Shown here one piece after another: positions 1 through 14,560 of a DNA stretch of 64,000 nucleotides. This DNA comes from Orthonyx spaldingii. Its lineage: Eukaryota > Chordata > Aves > Passeriformes > Orthonychidae. The position numbers and the translations under genes were made by a program. The notes under the pieces were generated by a model. That model saw only the letters and a list, made by a program, of their open reading frames with translations, was not told where the DNA came from and did not search any database. The stretch's first letter is position 1. The number at the start of each line of letters is the position of its first letter. The DNA is taken from contig VZTJ01003574.1 in NCBI GenBank assembly GCA_013397795.1, positions 417,230 to 481,229 on the forward strand, given 5' to 3'.

Positions 1-3000
1 AAGGGTACACAGCTGTCCAAAATTTGGAAACTGGTGCTTTTGCAGAATATATATAGACATCCCTCCCCACTCAACATATTTCCTTCCAGTTCATTAGATT
101 AAAAAAAAAAAAACATTTTTAAAAATCAGTAGGATATTGAGGAGAGCACTTTGGTGCTTTTGGCTTGGTTAAAAGCCACGGGACCAATTCCCAGGGCTGC
201 GGGTGAGCATCCATTGCCCTGGGAACGGCCTGCTGAGCAGCACTGTCACTGCCATGCTCCTGCACTAACACAGACATCCAGCAATAAAACAGCTGCCTCT
301 GGGAATAGGAAGCAGAGATGCCAGCTCCCAGCAGGGCAGTGGTGGTGAAGATAAACGTGAGTGGGTTTGCCTGGAGATGGTGAGGAGATGAGAGACGGAG
401 GCCAACCCCCAACCTCCTCCAATGGGCCATCCTCTCTGTTACTATCAGCCACTCCTTGGTCACCCCTCAGCATGTTGGTCCAGATTTCACATTTCACCCT
501 TGATTTCCCATGGTTGCCACTACTGGGTAGCAGCTTTGACACTCATTTATCTCTGTTGTTATTTCCAATCTGGATGTGCTCCTGTTTTTTCCTGCCCATT
601 GACTATCACCACACATATTCTGCTACCCTGACAATTACCTGATGTCTCCTTCTGCAATGAGCAGGTGGAGATAAAACTGCCCCTGGCCTGGGATGAACTC
701 AAGACAGAGCATCTTTCCAGAGAAGTAGGAGAAATGTCATGTCCAGGCTGGACACCTGGAGGTGCAATGACGGGAGGTGACACGTGAGGACACACTGAGT
801 ATTTAAGAAAAAGGAAAATAGGAGGAACAAGAGAGCAAATCTGATGCTGAAAGCACTTTTCATTTTCCTTTTCATTGAGCCTTACTATTCCTCTCTGTTT
901 CATCTTGGAGAAAGAGCTAAATTAACCACCAGCTCAGTTCCGAGAGACTGGATCCAAATGGATGAAGTATTAAGAAGATTTTCTGTTCACAATAAAATCC
1001 AGCCAACGGTATTAAAGCAGCAGAGGGTTTGGTCTGGTTTTCACAGATTAGCTATGGCTGTCCCAAGGATGGCAAGCTCCAATTTTCCCATTTTGCTCCA
1101 ACGTGATGTTTATAGAGCTGTCTGGATCATTTACAGTCATTGCAGACCAGACTGGGATGCCCATCATCTAACCATGTAGAAGAGAGGAACGTGGCTCTTG
1201 TTCTCCACCACATCCAGGCTCCCTGTCCCTTCTCACCCACACACAGACCAGTTGTGTCCAGTGCACCATCCCTGAGGACTCCGCTGGCTTCCTGCTCTGG
1301 CACTGCCAGGAATGCACCCACTGAGAAGCTGAATCTTCTCAGCAAGCTCCAGTACCATTCAGCACAGCTCCCCTTCCAGCACCCAAACCCACTAGCACTG
1401 AGCCAGGAGTCTGCTCTTCCCAGCTGATAAAGAAGTAATATATTGTTCATTTTTGTCTGAATCGATCCGGCTGTGCATTGTAATTTACTCCGTGATCGGG
1501 TACTCCTTAATGAGATTTATCAGCCTGCCAACCAGCCTTATCTTTAACAGTCCCCATTATCAGGATGTATTTCTCAGCCAAGGCTGGCAGCAGCAGGAGC
1601 ATCTCTGAACACCAGCTGCATGACAATAATCCCACAATAACGCCCAGGAGATGTGCAGCAGGTCCGGCAGAGCCCAAATCCAGTCCCCATGGACCCTCAC
1701 TCCCGTTGAAGCAGGTGTGGTGTAGGTGCAAGGTGTTCCTGGTGGCTGCTATTTCATGCACAGGTTTGATGAAGAGACTCCTCAGGAGCCATTTGAACCC
1801 GCATGTGGGAGATTTGAAGTTTGCTGCAAAAATAATGCCTGCTAAGGGAAACCTGGCCAACTCCGCAGAAAACAAATACACTACTCTATGTGTTTTTCCA
1901 ACAGAATGGAAGAAAATCCAAGAAAAGCTAAGTTTATCAAAGGAGTCTTATTTAACCAAAATCTTCTTTTTTCACAGGCACTAGTGTTGACTAAAATATC
2001 CAACCATCCAACTAGTAAGTTGCTGCATCTGATAAAAGCAGATTCAAGCTGTCTGATTGCTCTCTTGTAAATTGCTGAGAGCCCCAAGTGTCTATCAGCC
2101 ACTCATTTCCAAACCAGAAGAAAATCAGCATCTCTGGAAGCTTCAGCTTCCTCCCCACTACAAGCTGCTCAGTCCCCTGTCCCCTTACCCCAAAGCAGTC
2201 CAGCAGCAGCAAACAGGGTGTGAACCTCTTTCAAAATCAGGAGGGATCATCTTCAAAGCATGTTGGGGAGCCATCAGCGGTATGGCTTGGAATCTGAGGA
2301 CATCACAAAACAATGTCCTGCAGTTACCTGTATATAAAGCTTTACAATCTTGAAAAATATGGGGTTTTTTTAATTTTTTCCCAAGAGACAACAGAGACCA
2401 AAACCCCCACGTGGAGGTGGCTGAGGGTACTCAGGGCTGTACTGCTGAGAGCCACCAAATCCCTCTTCCCATGGTCCTTCCACGGGGAGTAGATGCACCA
2501 CTGGAGGAGATATTTGCATCCATGATTTTTGCCCTGAAATGCATATGTTCCCAGAGGACTGAATGCTTTGGTTTCTGTGGGCAGTGCTGCTTGACCACAT
2601 TAAATGACTGCTGCTTCAAAAAAGCCCACACACTCTGCTCCAGGCTTCAAGGCTGTGAGTCCTAATTCCAGCAGCAGAAATATTTTAATTAAATGAACTA
2701 CCTTTATGGAATAAATCAAGTGATAAGCTTGAAAAATTAACTCCCATAATCTTTCATGCTGCTGTGCAGGTCAATAAACTATTACAGTAAAAGGATGGGA
2801 AACGTTCTAGAAACATGAGTTGTTACAACGGAGATGGATGAGCTATTTTACTTCCCAAATTATACACAGCAGCATCTTTCCACACTCATGGCTTGCACAC
2901 CCTCTGCCATCCCCTCACCTGGCAGAGCTGGAGTGGCACGGCCAGCCTCTCCCACCTGCCTGGGTACAGCTCCCAGCCATCCTCCCCAGGGACACATCCC

Positions 3001-6000
3001 CCGTCCTCACCATCTGTCCTCATCTTGAGCGTTTCCTGACTCCTCACAGCCCACATTTTGGGCATTTTGATGGAGTCAGGAATCATGAGCTGCCTACAGA
3101 GGGATAACGTGTCTTGGTGGGGCCAATACAACTTTCATCATCTTCAGAACTTATTTTAAACTTAAGATTCTTTTGGAGACCACCTTATTTTAACTTAAAC
3201 TTCTGTTAGGAATAGCTGACAGCCCCCCAGCTGGCACGTGGTGATTTGATGGATGACCTGGATGGATGTGCTCACCAGCAGTGCCCAGTCTCTCTGCAGC
3301 CAGGAGGTAGGAACTGGCTACTGCTGCTGGGGTGGAAGAGCTGCAATCTTCCATCTCAAGAGTAAATGCAGCAAGAATGAAGCTGAGAAGCCAAAAGGAA
3401 ATGAAAAGGTGAAGTCCACATAAAATGGTTGCTTAAAAAAAAAATTAGAAAATCATATGAATCACATGTTTACTCAATTTAATATGACCTGTGAAGGCAT
3501 TTCCTTCCCCAGCTGCCCTTTCTGCAGACAGATGCCTGTGGGACTTCGTGGCTCCTGAAGCCACAAGAGGAACCACCTCACATAAACCCTTTAAGTAATT
3601 TAAGAAGCTCCACTTTACGAGCAGTTCAGGGCCACTGCAGAAACCTGCTCCTCTGAAGGCTGGCAACACTCCCCTGACTTCCAGCCTAAAGAAAAACCCA
3701 GATTTGTTAAAAATACTTCTGCCTAGCTCTAGTTTGCTCCTCTTCTCCTCATGTCCTATTTGCTCTCGGCAAACAGATGACTGTTGGTCATACTTAACAG
3801 TTCCGAGTAAATCAGGAAATTATGTAAAGAGGGGAATTTCACAGCTCCTTCGCAGACCCGGGTGCGGGTGTTGGTTCCCAGCTGCCGCAGCTCCCTCACC
3901 CGAGGCAGAACTCAGCACAAATCCCGACGATCCTGCCCCAGAGCCTGGCCCCTGCCCTGGCTCGGACAGAGACACACCTGCACAGCCATGGCAAACCCAC
4001 AGCACAAGTCCTGTCCTCATACCCACATCCACACTTTGTGGGGTTATTCCCAAACCAAATACCTCATTTCTTTGTCAAACTAGGGTTGCCTTGGTTTTTT
4101 TTTTGGTTTTTTTTTGAGAATATTTGTTCTCTGAGTCAGCCAAAGCCCTCTGAAATCAATGCTTACTGCTTCAACAGGCTTGGGAGTCAGGTGCTCTTTG
4201 AGCTCCAAACAATTAAAACATTCTAATAAAAAAAAAAGCCCTAAAAGAGCCCCTCATGTCAGAGCTCAGAGACTGCTACTTATCTCCCAGTCATGGCACA
4301 AATAATGGCCAAAGGCTGCTAGCTGTGGCATGGGACAACACAAAGCATTCAGTGATCCCATCTGAAGATCCCAAAACAGATCTCTAAATTAAGAAAGCCC
4401 TCTTGTCGCTCCCAAAGGTGTCTCCAATTCCCCCAAATCCTCCCTTTGTGTTCCAGTGTTTTGTTGTACCCTCTCTTCCAGTATCCCATGTCAATGAGGT
4501 CTCTGGGCTAACTGTGTGAAACATCTTTTCCCCACCTCCCCACCTCACCTTTCTTCTTGGTTTTGTGTTGTGAGAAACGCAGAAGCAGATGAAGGACCAT
4601 GCTCTGCCATATATTAGGACACAGAGTGATTCCTATCCCACCCTGTCCCGGGTATTCACTTTTTTTGGTGCAAAAAGGCCCCCAGAAAATGTGCCTTTGA
4701 GGCTTTTCATCATTCCAGGGAAAAGGGTGGTGGAGGTGGTCCTATATCTATTTCCTTACAGTCACTCCTTCGCAAGGAAATTACGGGAGAGGGCATCAAG
4801 GGATGAGAGCAGCATGAAGAACTTGGGCTGTTCTCCAGAGCCTTAAGGTCTCCTAATGCAGGGTTTATTTCACTTAAACTATCTAAAATTTGGGCATCCA
4901 GTCTCAGCAGGCCACCATCTGCCCCAGATGGGAGATGAGCGGCTTGGAAGGGAGAAGCCAAACCCCTTGCAAGGCATCACCCCTGGGTGGGTACCACTCT
5001 CTCCATCAGCTTGGAGAGACAAACCTGAAACTGGGGTGGGGAGTGGGGCAGACAAACCCTCCCCTCTCATTCCCAGAGGGCACGGTGTGCCCAGCAGAGG
5101 GTCCCTGTGCCCAGCAGCCTGGGCAGAGCAGAGGCTCCCTGAGCACAGCACCACTCACCCGCAGCACGCTGCCTTATTTTAGCAGGCAGAGCAGATGGCA
5201 GTGGGAAGATGAGGAGGCAAAGCAGCAGTGAAGAGAACGCTTTGGAAATAAAGCCCCATGCTCTGCTGAGGGGGTCTGGTGCATTTTCATGGTCGTAGCC
5301 AGAATGAGCTTTGAGGCAGCTCAAGGGTTCACTGGTGGGGGACCTAGAGCCATGGAGAGGAGAGACAGGGAAAAGCCTGCCCTGGTTCCCAAATACTGCT
5401 TGGCACAGACAGGGACAGCTGGCGCTGGCTCAGCACGGCCTCAAGTGAGGCAGAAACAGAACTGAAATAATCCTCAGCAAAGGAGGCAGAGCCCTTGCAG
5501 AGGCTTCCAGCCCTGGCGAGAGGGTGCTTGGGCTCCACTGGCTCCTGCCCGCGGGGCTGGGGGAGGCTGGGACTGTTCCCTTCCCCCGTGTCACCATGGA
5601 TTTCTGCATGGCTGAGCCTCAACATCTCTCAGGGCTGGATCTTCCCTGCCTGAAACACAGGGGATGCTCTGCAGAGCACCCTGCTTTTTCCACCTCTCTG
5701 AGCCTCTGCAGAGCTGGGGACCATGACAGCAGCACACAGGGACCAGTCTAGCACCGAGCTTGGACTGCAGGGATGCTGGGGAGGATGTTTTACTCACACC
5801 CACCCTGTGCCACCTGCCAGCACAGCCTCCCTGTGCCCACAGGCTCAACCCTACCAGTGTGGCTGCCGGGATGCTCAGAGATGCCATCCACATGGGACAA
5901 GAGCTGTGACATCCCAGCTCTCTCCTGTCCCATTCACCTGGTTCCACATCCACCCTGACCAGCAGGATAAAGCACAGCAGTAACCACAGCCCTGTCCCCC

Positions 6001-6176
6001 AGACCCCTGTGCCTCCACTTTGCCCTCCAACACACAAAATGTAACTACAGCAGCTACACCTTGCAAATTGTTTCTCTTCCAAACAACCCAGAAAGTTGTT
6101 TAAGTTGCAAAGTATTACCTGGGGCTTTCTCATCAGGTTCTTAATTAGCTGAAACTATTTGCTGGGGAAATAGTTT

Positions 6177-6211
6177 TCTTTAGGACCTCCGTTTCCAGGA
6201 GGTCCTAAAGA
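6177..6211. other. Perfect 14-bp inverted repeat with 7-base loop
   Basis: TCTTTAGGACCTCC at 6177-6190 is followed by GTTTCCA and then its exact reverse complement GGAGGTCCTAAAGA at 6198-6211. A weaker hairpin (AACTATTT with AAATAGTT) lies just to the left, within about 6152-6176. The stem is too short for a typical microRNA precursor by itself. It may be a structured intronic element, a palindromic insertion scar, or chance. Confidence 0.85.
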
Positions 6212-7041
6212 GCTATAAAATCAGCTCTAGGAACAGCCTCAGAAGGGAAATGCATTTCAGCTGGGCAGCAAGTCCAGCACTGGGCTAACACCTCTGCCCA
6301 CCCATCACCCTCTCCCCTGCCCCCAGCAAACTCCATTCTGCCACACAAAGAATTGAAGCAATTTTTAAGGAAAAGTTTTATATTCCCTTCCGTTGGTGCA
6401 GGAAGCTCCCCTGCCTGAGCTTCTCAAGCTGCTGTTCTCGGGCTGGGGGCACATTTAATTCCTGCATTCCTGGCATTGGCCTCGCTGGGAATTCCAGCTC
6501 CCCACTGCTCTCAGCACACCTGTGTTTGGCTGTGACTGCACCAGGACTATAAACCAACCACCATTCAGTTTGCAAACAACCATTTAACAACCCAAAAAGA
6601 GGATTTTTTTTTTTCCCAAGGGAAGGTGCCAGCATTCCTGTTAATGGGCTGTTTACTTATAACAGCTCATTTTGTGTACTGCCTAGAAGATCTCACTTCT
6701 GTAGGTGCCATTTCAAGCAACATATTTAGAAACTCTTGGCAAAGTACAAAGTAATAAATAATTTTGGATGTCCTCTCACCAGAGGGCAGGCACATGAGCT
6801 TCCGCTCGCTCTCCTGAGGGTATGGCAAAACCACGGCTACGCTCCCTCTTCAAGCTTTATTTTGTGTCCCATTTCTCACCCATTTTTTTATGCCTGGCCA
6901 GGATTGCCTTTAAAATTTGGGGGATTTTAAATTAAAATTAATTGGGTGGCAGAGCAGCCACTTGCAGGTGGAACCCGCTATCATCACCCCCGATGCTGGA
7001 GGTGATCAGTCCCAAGAAGATGCTGGCATTCCCTCTGGGAG

Positions 7042-7240
7042 ATCACAGAATCCTAGAATAGTTTGGCTTGGAAGGGACCTTCAAGATCAACTAGTTCCAA
7101 CCCCCTGCCATGGGCAGGGACACCTTCCACTGGACCAGGTTACTCCAAGCCCCATCCAACCTGTCTTGAACACCTCCAGGGATGGGGCATCCACAGCTTC
7201 TCTGGACAATCTGTGCCAGGGCCTCACCAATCTCACAGCA
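7042..7240 (-). mobile_element. CR1 LINE 3' fragment
   Basis: Reading from left to right, the sequence gives the reverse complement of an avian CR1 tail: an ATCACAGAATCCTAGAATAG-type end, then TTGGAAGGGACCTTCAAGAT, then the CCATGGGCAGGGACACCTTCC block and the CAGGGATGGGGCATCCACAG block. It is 5'-truncated, as is usual for CR1, and should not encode anything. Confidence 0.93.
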
Positions 7241-9065
7241 GAGAGAAATTCAGCTTGTATTGGAGCAATCAATGTCCTTAGGAAGCAGGCAAGCCCCTGG
7301 AGACACCAGAGCCCTCACTAGCCCAGCCTCTGGCACCCTCCTTAGCTTTGTCAGCTCCTCAAGGGACATTTCCTAAAAACTCCCCATTTTCTCAGGGAAT
7401 GATCACACATTTGATGGAGCATTTAATCCCCTGGTGGCTTCTAAACATTGCCTGTGCTTTCTAAATATTGCAGGGTGAACACACAAGGGAAGGAAAAGCG
7501 GGAGCCCAAGCTCTGGAAAAGACTTTCCACTTGTTCACAGGAGCAGTAAAGAGATAAAAATCGAAGATGGAAACGAGTGCAATCATTGCTGGATCAAGCA
7601 TAAGCACCTCTGTTAATGCCCTGGCTTACAATTACAATCACTTACGTTAATAATGGCACCTCCTGGCTAATCCCTCCTACGCTCCCAGTCGTTGGAAAGG
7701 AGCTCATTTAAAGCCTTATGTGAGGAAAGCATTGGGGTTTTTAAGGGATCCTGTCTCAGCACCAAGGAAGCTGCAGCATGGCTTCTGTCTGCCCAGTGGA
7801 GCACTCCTCTTAGGCACAAAAAAAAGGGACACGTAGGAAAAGGAGGCTGTTTCAGATTAAATGACAGGGGCAGGGATGATGGTCTGTGCTGAATGGGTTG
7901 ACTAAGGGCCGGGAAATGAAATGGCAGTGGAAAATGGAGGGATAGGTCATTCCCTCTTCTGCTCTGTGGAGAAAATGCAGATGGAGGAAGCCAGGGTTCA
8001 CAAGATCCTGTGATAAGGCTTTTAAGCAGGTAAGAGGCAGATGAACCCCCTGGAGGGGGTCAAAGTGCCTGTAAAGGTTTGGTACCCAACTCCTCCTCAT
8101 GCCAGGATGCAGGCCCCCAGAAGCCATGCAAGAATTTCCTCTGGGGAATAGAAAATTAATATAAATAAACAATAAAAATAAACCCATTTCTAGCATCTGG
8201 GGCTTTGCCACCCAGCACCAGCCCTGAGGTGCCACATGGGGACCCATCTTCTGCAAGGGTCTCACACCTCCAGAAGACAAACTGTCCCTGTGAAACATTT
8301 TCCTCTCAACTTTACCTAGCAAATGTCAACCAAAAAGGCATTCAATCATGCCTCACTCAGTCCCTGACCTCTCTGACAGAAAAATCATTGGAAAGGTGGC
8401 TGTGAGGTGGCCACAGGCCACACTAATAGCTCCACCACTGAGACTGAAAACCAGCCTGGGTAATGTAAGAATGAACCATTGCTCAAAATATCCATTCCGA
8501 CACCTTCCCAGGCTCAGAGCCTCGGTGTGCTTCAAAGAATGAGCTTGCTTTCATTTTCTATTTCACTTTGGTGTTTATTTTTGCTTCAGGCTGGTGCCAT
8601 CCACCTTCCCCAGCTCATCAGCCCAGTAACCAGGCCAGGAGGAGGAGGAAGGAGCAGTCAGCTCCTTAGTGTACCTCCCTGGCCCATTCAGCTTTCTGCC
8701 TTTTCATCTGCTGGGAGGTTTTGTGCTTTGAAATAAGAGGCTGAAGTGCCCTGGCTGGCAGTGCTTGCTCCTTGCTGCTGCCTGCATGGCCTGGCAGAGG
8801 AGGGCTGTGTGCAGGGAATGCTGCACTGGAGTGTGGGTGAGTCCTGGGCACTGCAGCACTGCAGCAGCCCCATCTCCCCAGCAGCATTAATTATACAAGG
8901 CCTCCCTCTCCACCACGGAGGAAGGTTTTGTTTCACAGGAGAACAGAGTTTACGCTGCAGAGCAGGGAGACTCGAGGAGAGAGATGATGGTGAGGGCCCA
9001 GCTCCCCATCCCACATCTCCACAGGCTTGTGTCTCTCCAGCAAAGCCCCACCAGCAACCTGATCA

Positions 9066-9148
9066 TCCCTGCCCATGGCAGGGGGATTGGAACCAGATGG
9101 GCTTTAAGATCCCTTCCCACCCAAACCATTCCGTGATCCTGTGATTTA
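9066..9148 (+). mobile_element. CR1 LINE 3' tail, short
   Basis: CCCTGCCCATGGCAGGGGG is followed by TTTAAGATCCCTTCCCACCC, AAACCATTCCGTGATCCTGTGAT. This is the terminal part of an avian CR1 in plus orientation, strongly 5'-truncated. Confidence 0.88.
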
Positions 9149-12100
9149 ATGGACGAAGAACAGGAACAGGCAGCTGGCCACCTCCCGAGCAGTAATTTTT
9201 AACCACACCAATAATGACATTTCTTTCTGTAGAAGTAAATGTAATTTCTTCCCTTGCCCAGCAGAGTTTTCTCCAACACCCAATGTACTCCTTGGGAGAT
9301 GGGACCTTAGTCCTCGCCTCACATGGCTTGCCCCAGCACATGCAGTCAGGAAAACAGGGCATCCCAGCCCATAGCAGGGCTGAATCCTGAACTACATGGT
9401 ATGTGGAACACCATTAACCCAGGGTGAATCCCTGCACAGGCTGAGTTGTAGATAGCACACACTGTCTTTCAGGTCCTGCTGATCCTTGCAGAAGGACCCA
9501 GCCTTCAACAGCACACACTGTGATAAAGGCTTGGGCTTCCTTCAGCGGCACGGCACCAACGTCCCTCCAGCGCCCAAGCTGCGCTGCCCACGTGGGCTTG
9601 TCCTGCCCATGGACTTTACCAGCACAGTTTGGATGTGGCAAGAAGGGAATCAACACAAGAGCCTGGCCTGAGCTAGCAAAAGCCACCCCAACAATCACAT
9701 CCCATCATCAGCATTCCTGCTGGATTCTTTCCTAGCATGCCCACACGCTTCGCCACTGGCAGCCCCCCTCCTCACTCTCATTTTGTTCTATGGACCTTTA
9801 CAGGTCCTAAAGTCTGTAGGATACAACTGCAAAATGCCACTGGGCTCAATAGGAAAAACGATGGTGCTTTGGTAGGTGGATCATCACCAGCAAACTCAGT
9901 CTGAGATGCTTCCATCGCAGCTGAAAAATTGAGCATCTCCACTGCAGCCCAGTACTAAAGCTGCCTCCTCCTCAGCCCACTCAGAAATCCACTGTTACAA
10001 AGCCAATTAAACGCTCGATTAAGTGTCCCAACATGTTCCCAAATAAAGCACTAACATGGCATGTTATTACAAAAAATTGAAAGAAGAAAGATCCAGGTTG
10101 TATAATGGTCTGTGAGCACATCAGGATAAGCTGTGCCAGCTCCCAGGGGTGGAAATAGGAGCTGAGCAGCCAAATCCTCTCGCCATCTCCCACTAAAAGA
10201 GCTGTTTCTCTGTCTGCCCATTGCAGCTTCACACCGAGACTGATTTAGGTGGTCCCACCAGCCTCATCTTCTGCTGCTTGGTACCTGCTCAGGAACCATC
10301 AGGCCCCACGGTGCTCCTCGGAGCACGCTGCTTCACAGGTTCCCTCCAATCCAACGCCCCACACAGACCTTTTGCCTTTGTAAGAGCAGTGTCTACCGCC
10401 ACCTCCACCAGCAGCTCCTGCTGTGGGCAAGGGAGAGGTCTAGGACACCACACACTGCACCAAGCAGCCTGGACTCAGGGGTCAGTGCAGCCACGTCCTA
10501 CCAGACTCCAAGGAGCCAGCTCATAAAGCTGACCACCATAAACATGATACAAATGTGATCTAGAGCCCTCTGATCCAAGCACTTTCTCTCCCAGGGTAGA
10601 GATGGCAAAACCCTGCTGATGTTGGGTACCAGTCCCTCCACTGGGGACTGATTCTGAGCTTCTTCAGACACTCATTGCTCAATGCAAGACACAGCAGGAG
10701 TAGGAATGAGTGTCCAGGCTGTCCCCATTCCCCTGAGAGCACCACGCCTCCTCTGTACCATTGCCCTCCTCCTCCCCTGCCTTCTTCCATCATCTCCTGC
10801 TCTTTGCTGCACCTGGCACAGCTTTAGAATGATACAGGAACCCCCTCACATTTCCCCCATGCCAGCTGCGTGCCTGAGCGAGGTGTCCACTGAGGTCTGT
10901 GCCAGCTCCCTGTGAGGGGGGCTCATCTGAGGAGCTAAGAGGACATCTCTGGGTTGGTGCTGCGTGGACATCAGTGATACTGCCCAAAGCAGCAGAGAGG
11001 CACAGGGCTCCTGGAGGCACAGAGCTCCATGGCTGCTGGGTCTGACTTGAACAGCAAAGGTAGAAAACTCTGTGCTAGAACCAGGTGACCTGAATTTTGT
11101 GAATTAACTGGGTTTTTTTTGCTCTCCAGTACATATATATATATGAAACCTTTTCTGATATCTATAAAACACTATGGCAGCTTTAGTTTGTCCTGCTTCC
11201 TCTCTGTGCTTCCACTTTGCCTATTTTTGCTGCCTTCAACCTTTCATGTGCACAACAGTAACTCTTTTCAAAGCTTCTCAAGGTCAAGAAAGTCCCTAAC
11301 AAGGTACATTAGGGCAGTTATTGATCTTCTCTCAGCCTTTCCCGGAGCTGTTCCAAACTGTGAAACCTCAGTCGGGTGATGGAAAGTTACTCAGGCCCTT
11401 CCCATGTTGGTGAATTTTAATATTCATGGCACCCAACTGGTGAGAATATCCAATGCCCTTGCAGTGACAGCCCTGTATGTCTGTGTCCATGTCCCTGCTG
11501 CAAGGTCACAGTCCCCGTCTGTCTGCTCAAGGATGGCTTAAGTGACTTTCTGAAGGATGAGTCTGTGCCATGGAAGTTTCACAGACAGAATACCATCACC
11601 CCTGAGAAGCAGACCTGCAACACCTACCAAAATAAGTATTTGCTGGGAAAAGCTGTCAAAGCTTAGCAGGGGACAAGAGCTGCCATGAAGACCTATTCAT
11701 GTTATATGGGCAAAAAGCATTTCCCCAAATTTTTCCTTGTCACTTTCTAGGAAACACCATGATCAATACGGATGAAGTTTCACCATCAATTAAAGCAGAA
11801 CCCGCAGCGAGGTGGTGGCTCCAAGAGCTCTTACAGGCTATTGAGAAGGACACCTGCAGTGGAGACTCAGGTATCACGTCTGCCCTGCTGCCCACCTCAC
11901 CTCCAGCACCATGGGCTGGCCCAGAAGCAATCCTGACCTCCCCAAAGCCAAAGGGCTCCCTGGTGTAAGCCCAAATCTTTTGACTGCCTGAGCCACAGTG
12001 AGCACTCAGGCTTTGATCCTGACATATCCACTCACTTCCCAGCAAGAAACTCTGGAGATACCTTGGCACTGCTGGCCCCAGCAGCTTGCTAGCCCAGGAG

Positions 12101-14375
12101 CACAGTAATACAACAGGCAGTGGCTCCAAGTCCTAGGGCACAGCAAATGTGCTCTGGAAAACCAGCCCGGCATCAGGGAAGCATCATTCACTTCAAATAT
12201 ATCTTCATTTAGAAGGCAGAAATCCCCTACTTTGCTCAGCCACCGTCATCCCTCTGAAAATATAGTTTGGTTTTATGAACCATTGAAAACAATCTGCAGT
12301 GTGGGCAGCGGTTGCCTCCGGAGTATCAATCAGCAGGGTCCACATACAGCTGACATTTGTCCCTTAATAATATAATTGCAGCTAAAAGAAGAAAGGAACC
12401 TGGAGCTCTGGGCTTTTTTACTGATTAAAGAAAGGAACAGCAGTTCTTAAGATAATTTTGAAGTGGCCAGAAGCTGAGAGCAGGCTCAGTGAGGCAAAGC
12501 CCAGCGTGTGGAGCAGTCCCAGAAGCTCCAAAAACAAAACCAGCAGAAGACAAGAGCCAGCAGCATCAGTGCTAACATCTAATGGATTTCTGCAGAAAAT
12601 CCAGCAGTGGGGTCCGGTACAGAAACATGAATTGCATGAGTGGACCACCCACAGATGCAGCGCATCACCCATCCGGTGGGACCCCCCTCTTAATTCAGAC
12701 TTGTCTGCGAGGTTACAGCGATCCCAGCCCCACTCCAGCCCCGTGTCTGCAGGAGGAGCTGTTGGGGAGCCCAGTGCCTCCCAGCCCAGCAGCAGGAACC
12801 AGCTTAATTACAGCAGGTTCAGCTGCACAGAAAACTCCTGAGTCACAGCGAGCTGTTAATTACCAGCCCTTAACAGGATTTGAGGGCTCACGCCAGCGAA
12901 ACCGCCTTCCTCTCTCGTGCTGCCCTACACAGAGCTCTCAGTTTGACTTAAATTTATGTGACTGACCCAAATATTCATACCCTCAGGGCTGTGGTATTGT
13001 TTAAAATCATGATTTCTCCACAAAAATCTAGGAGAAACCCAGCAATTGCTGCACCCTGTGCCCTGCATCTCTGGTTACCTTTTTATCCTGCAGAAAACTC
13101 CAGGGTCCAAAGTCCTGCCCACCCTTCAAGACTGGCACTTTGCTCTTCCTCTTTGTCCCTGGAAAGGGGACCGAGCCATGCTAGTACCCATCTGAGCTCC
13201 AGGGACACTGCCAAGCTGTCATTGTAGGACATCCGATTTCAGGGAAAACAGCCTCAAAAGGGTGACTGACAACAGCTGCTCCCCGCTCTATCAGGAGCTG
13301 CAGAGCGTGTCCGTGCTGCCCTTTGAGCCCGGTAGGAACAACAGGACAATAACAGGACCTGGATTCCTATGGAAAAACGATGCCTGAAAACTTTAAGCTC
13401 CTGTCCCTGCTTGTCCCTGTTACGCCACGCAGGCAGGCGGCTCTTTGGGAAGCATTTCTGATCACTCCATGGAGGAATGACACAGGGCTCTCCGAGATGG
13501 AGAGCTGCTGGACCCGCACACAGACACCTGTGCTCCACAGGGCAGGAGGCAGCTTCTTCTTAAGGCACATACATCCTGCTTTTCTGCCTGGAAGGAGGGG
13601 GGAATGGCCCCAGACGCCAGACCGGGGCTGGGATTTCCACCCCAGGACAGTGCTGAGCTGAAGGCTCTCTTAACCTCGCTAATCCTCTTTGGCTAGGAGC
13701 TAATTACATTCCCAGCGAGAGCAGGGACCCTTGGGAAGGGGGCAGGAAGGAAAGGCACACCAGGAATTGAACACAGCTTCGTGGCTGCCGGCCCCCCTCC
13801 TGCAGCGAGGGCAGGTGAGGCAGGAGCCCGACGCTCCTCCCTGCTCTCTTTTTAGCTCTCCTCTGAAACCTATGTGCCGACACCAAAATAATTTTGGCAC
13901 AAAACCTTTCTTCAGCTCTCCTTCTTCAACTCATCCTCCGGCTGCCGGCGCCGACACCCTGTTCTGCACAAAGGCTGATCTCAGGGAGCTTTTTTCATCT
14001 CCCTGAAGTCCGTTTTCCCAGGCATTCCTCCCCGCAGCCGAGCGCAGGAGCTGCCACGGCTGCTTCTGCAAGTAGGGCAGGCCAGCCCCATCCTCAGCAC
14101 CAGCCTCTCGAACCCAAGCATCCCACCCAGGGGAGCTGTTCTGCTCAGGGACTAATTTTATCCAGCAGGAGCTCTTGGATCATGATGAAAAGAGAGGTCC
14201 GGGGCTTTCCAGACAGTATTTGATACAGTGATTCACAAGCTCTTTGCAAGAAATCCATCTGAAGGGGCTGGTTTGGGCCTGGCTGCAGCTACAGGGGAGC
14301 AACAGAAGGGGAACATGTCCCATGAAAGCCTCAAGCAAATGCTGCTCCTGCATTTTGTGATATCACATCCAGGAT

Positions 14376-14560
14376 AATCACAGAATGGTTTGGATTTGAA
14401 GGGACCTTAAAGCTCATCTCATTCCACCCCCCTACCATGGGCAGGGACACTGTCCACTGGACCAGATTACTCAAAGCCCCATCCAACCTGGCCGTGAGCA
14501 CTTCCAGGGATGGGAAGTTCACAGCTTCTCTGGGAAACCTGTTGCAGTGCCTCACCATCA
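14376..14560 (-). mobile_element. CR1 LINE 3' fragment
   Basis: The segment begins ATAATCACAGAATGGTTTGG, then GAAGGGACCTTAAAGCTCAT, ACCATGGGCAGGGACACTGT, and the GTGAGCACTTCCAGGGATGG block, ending near TTGCAGTGCCTCACCA. It is a reverse-oriented, 5'-truncated CR1 tail. An AT-rich palindromic stretch (14565-14600) follows directly. Confidence 0.93.

Noticed and set aside
844..1179. 111-codon plus-strand frame with a hydrophobic N-terminus
   Set aside because: The signal-like start is followed by sequence with no recognised family, and there is no promoter or splice context. It could be chance.
5591..6133. 180-codon minus-strand frame
   Set aside because: No recognisable domain and no splice or composition support. 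It is consistent with chance in moderately GC-rich intron.
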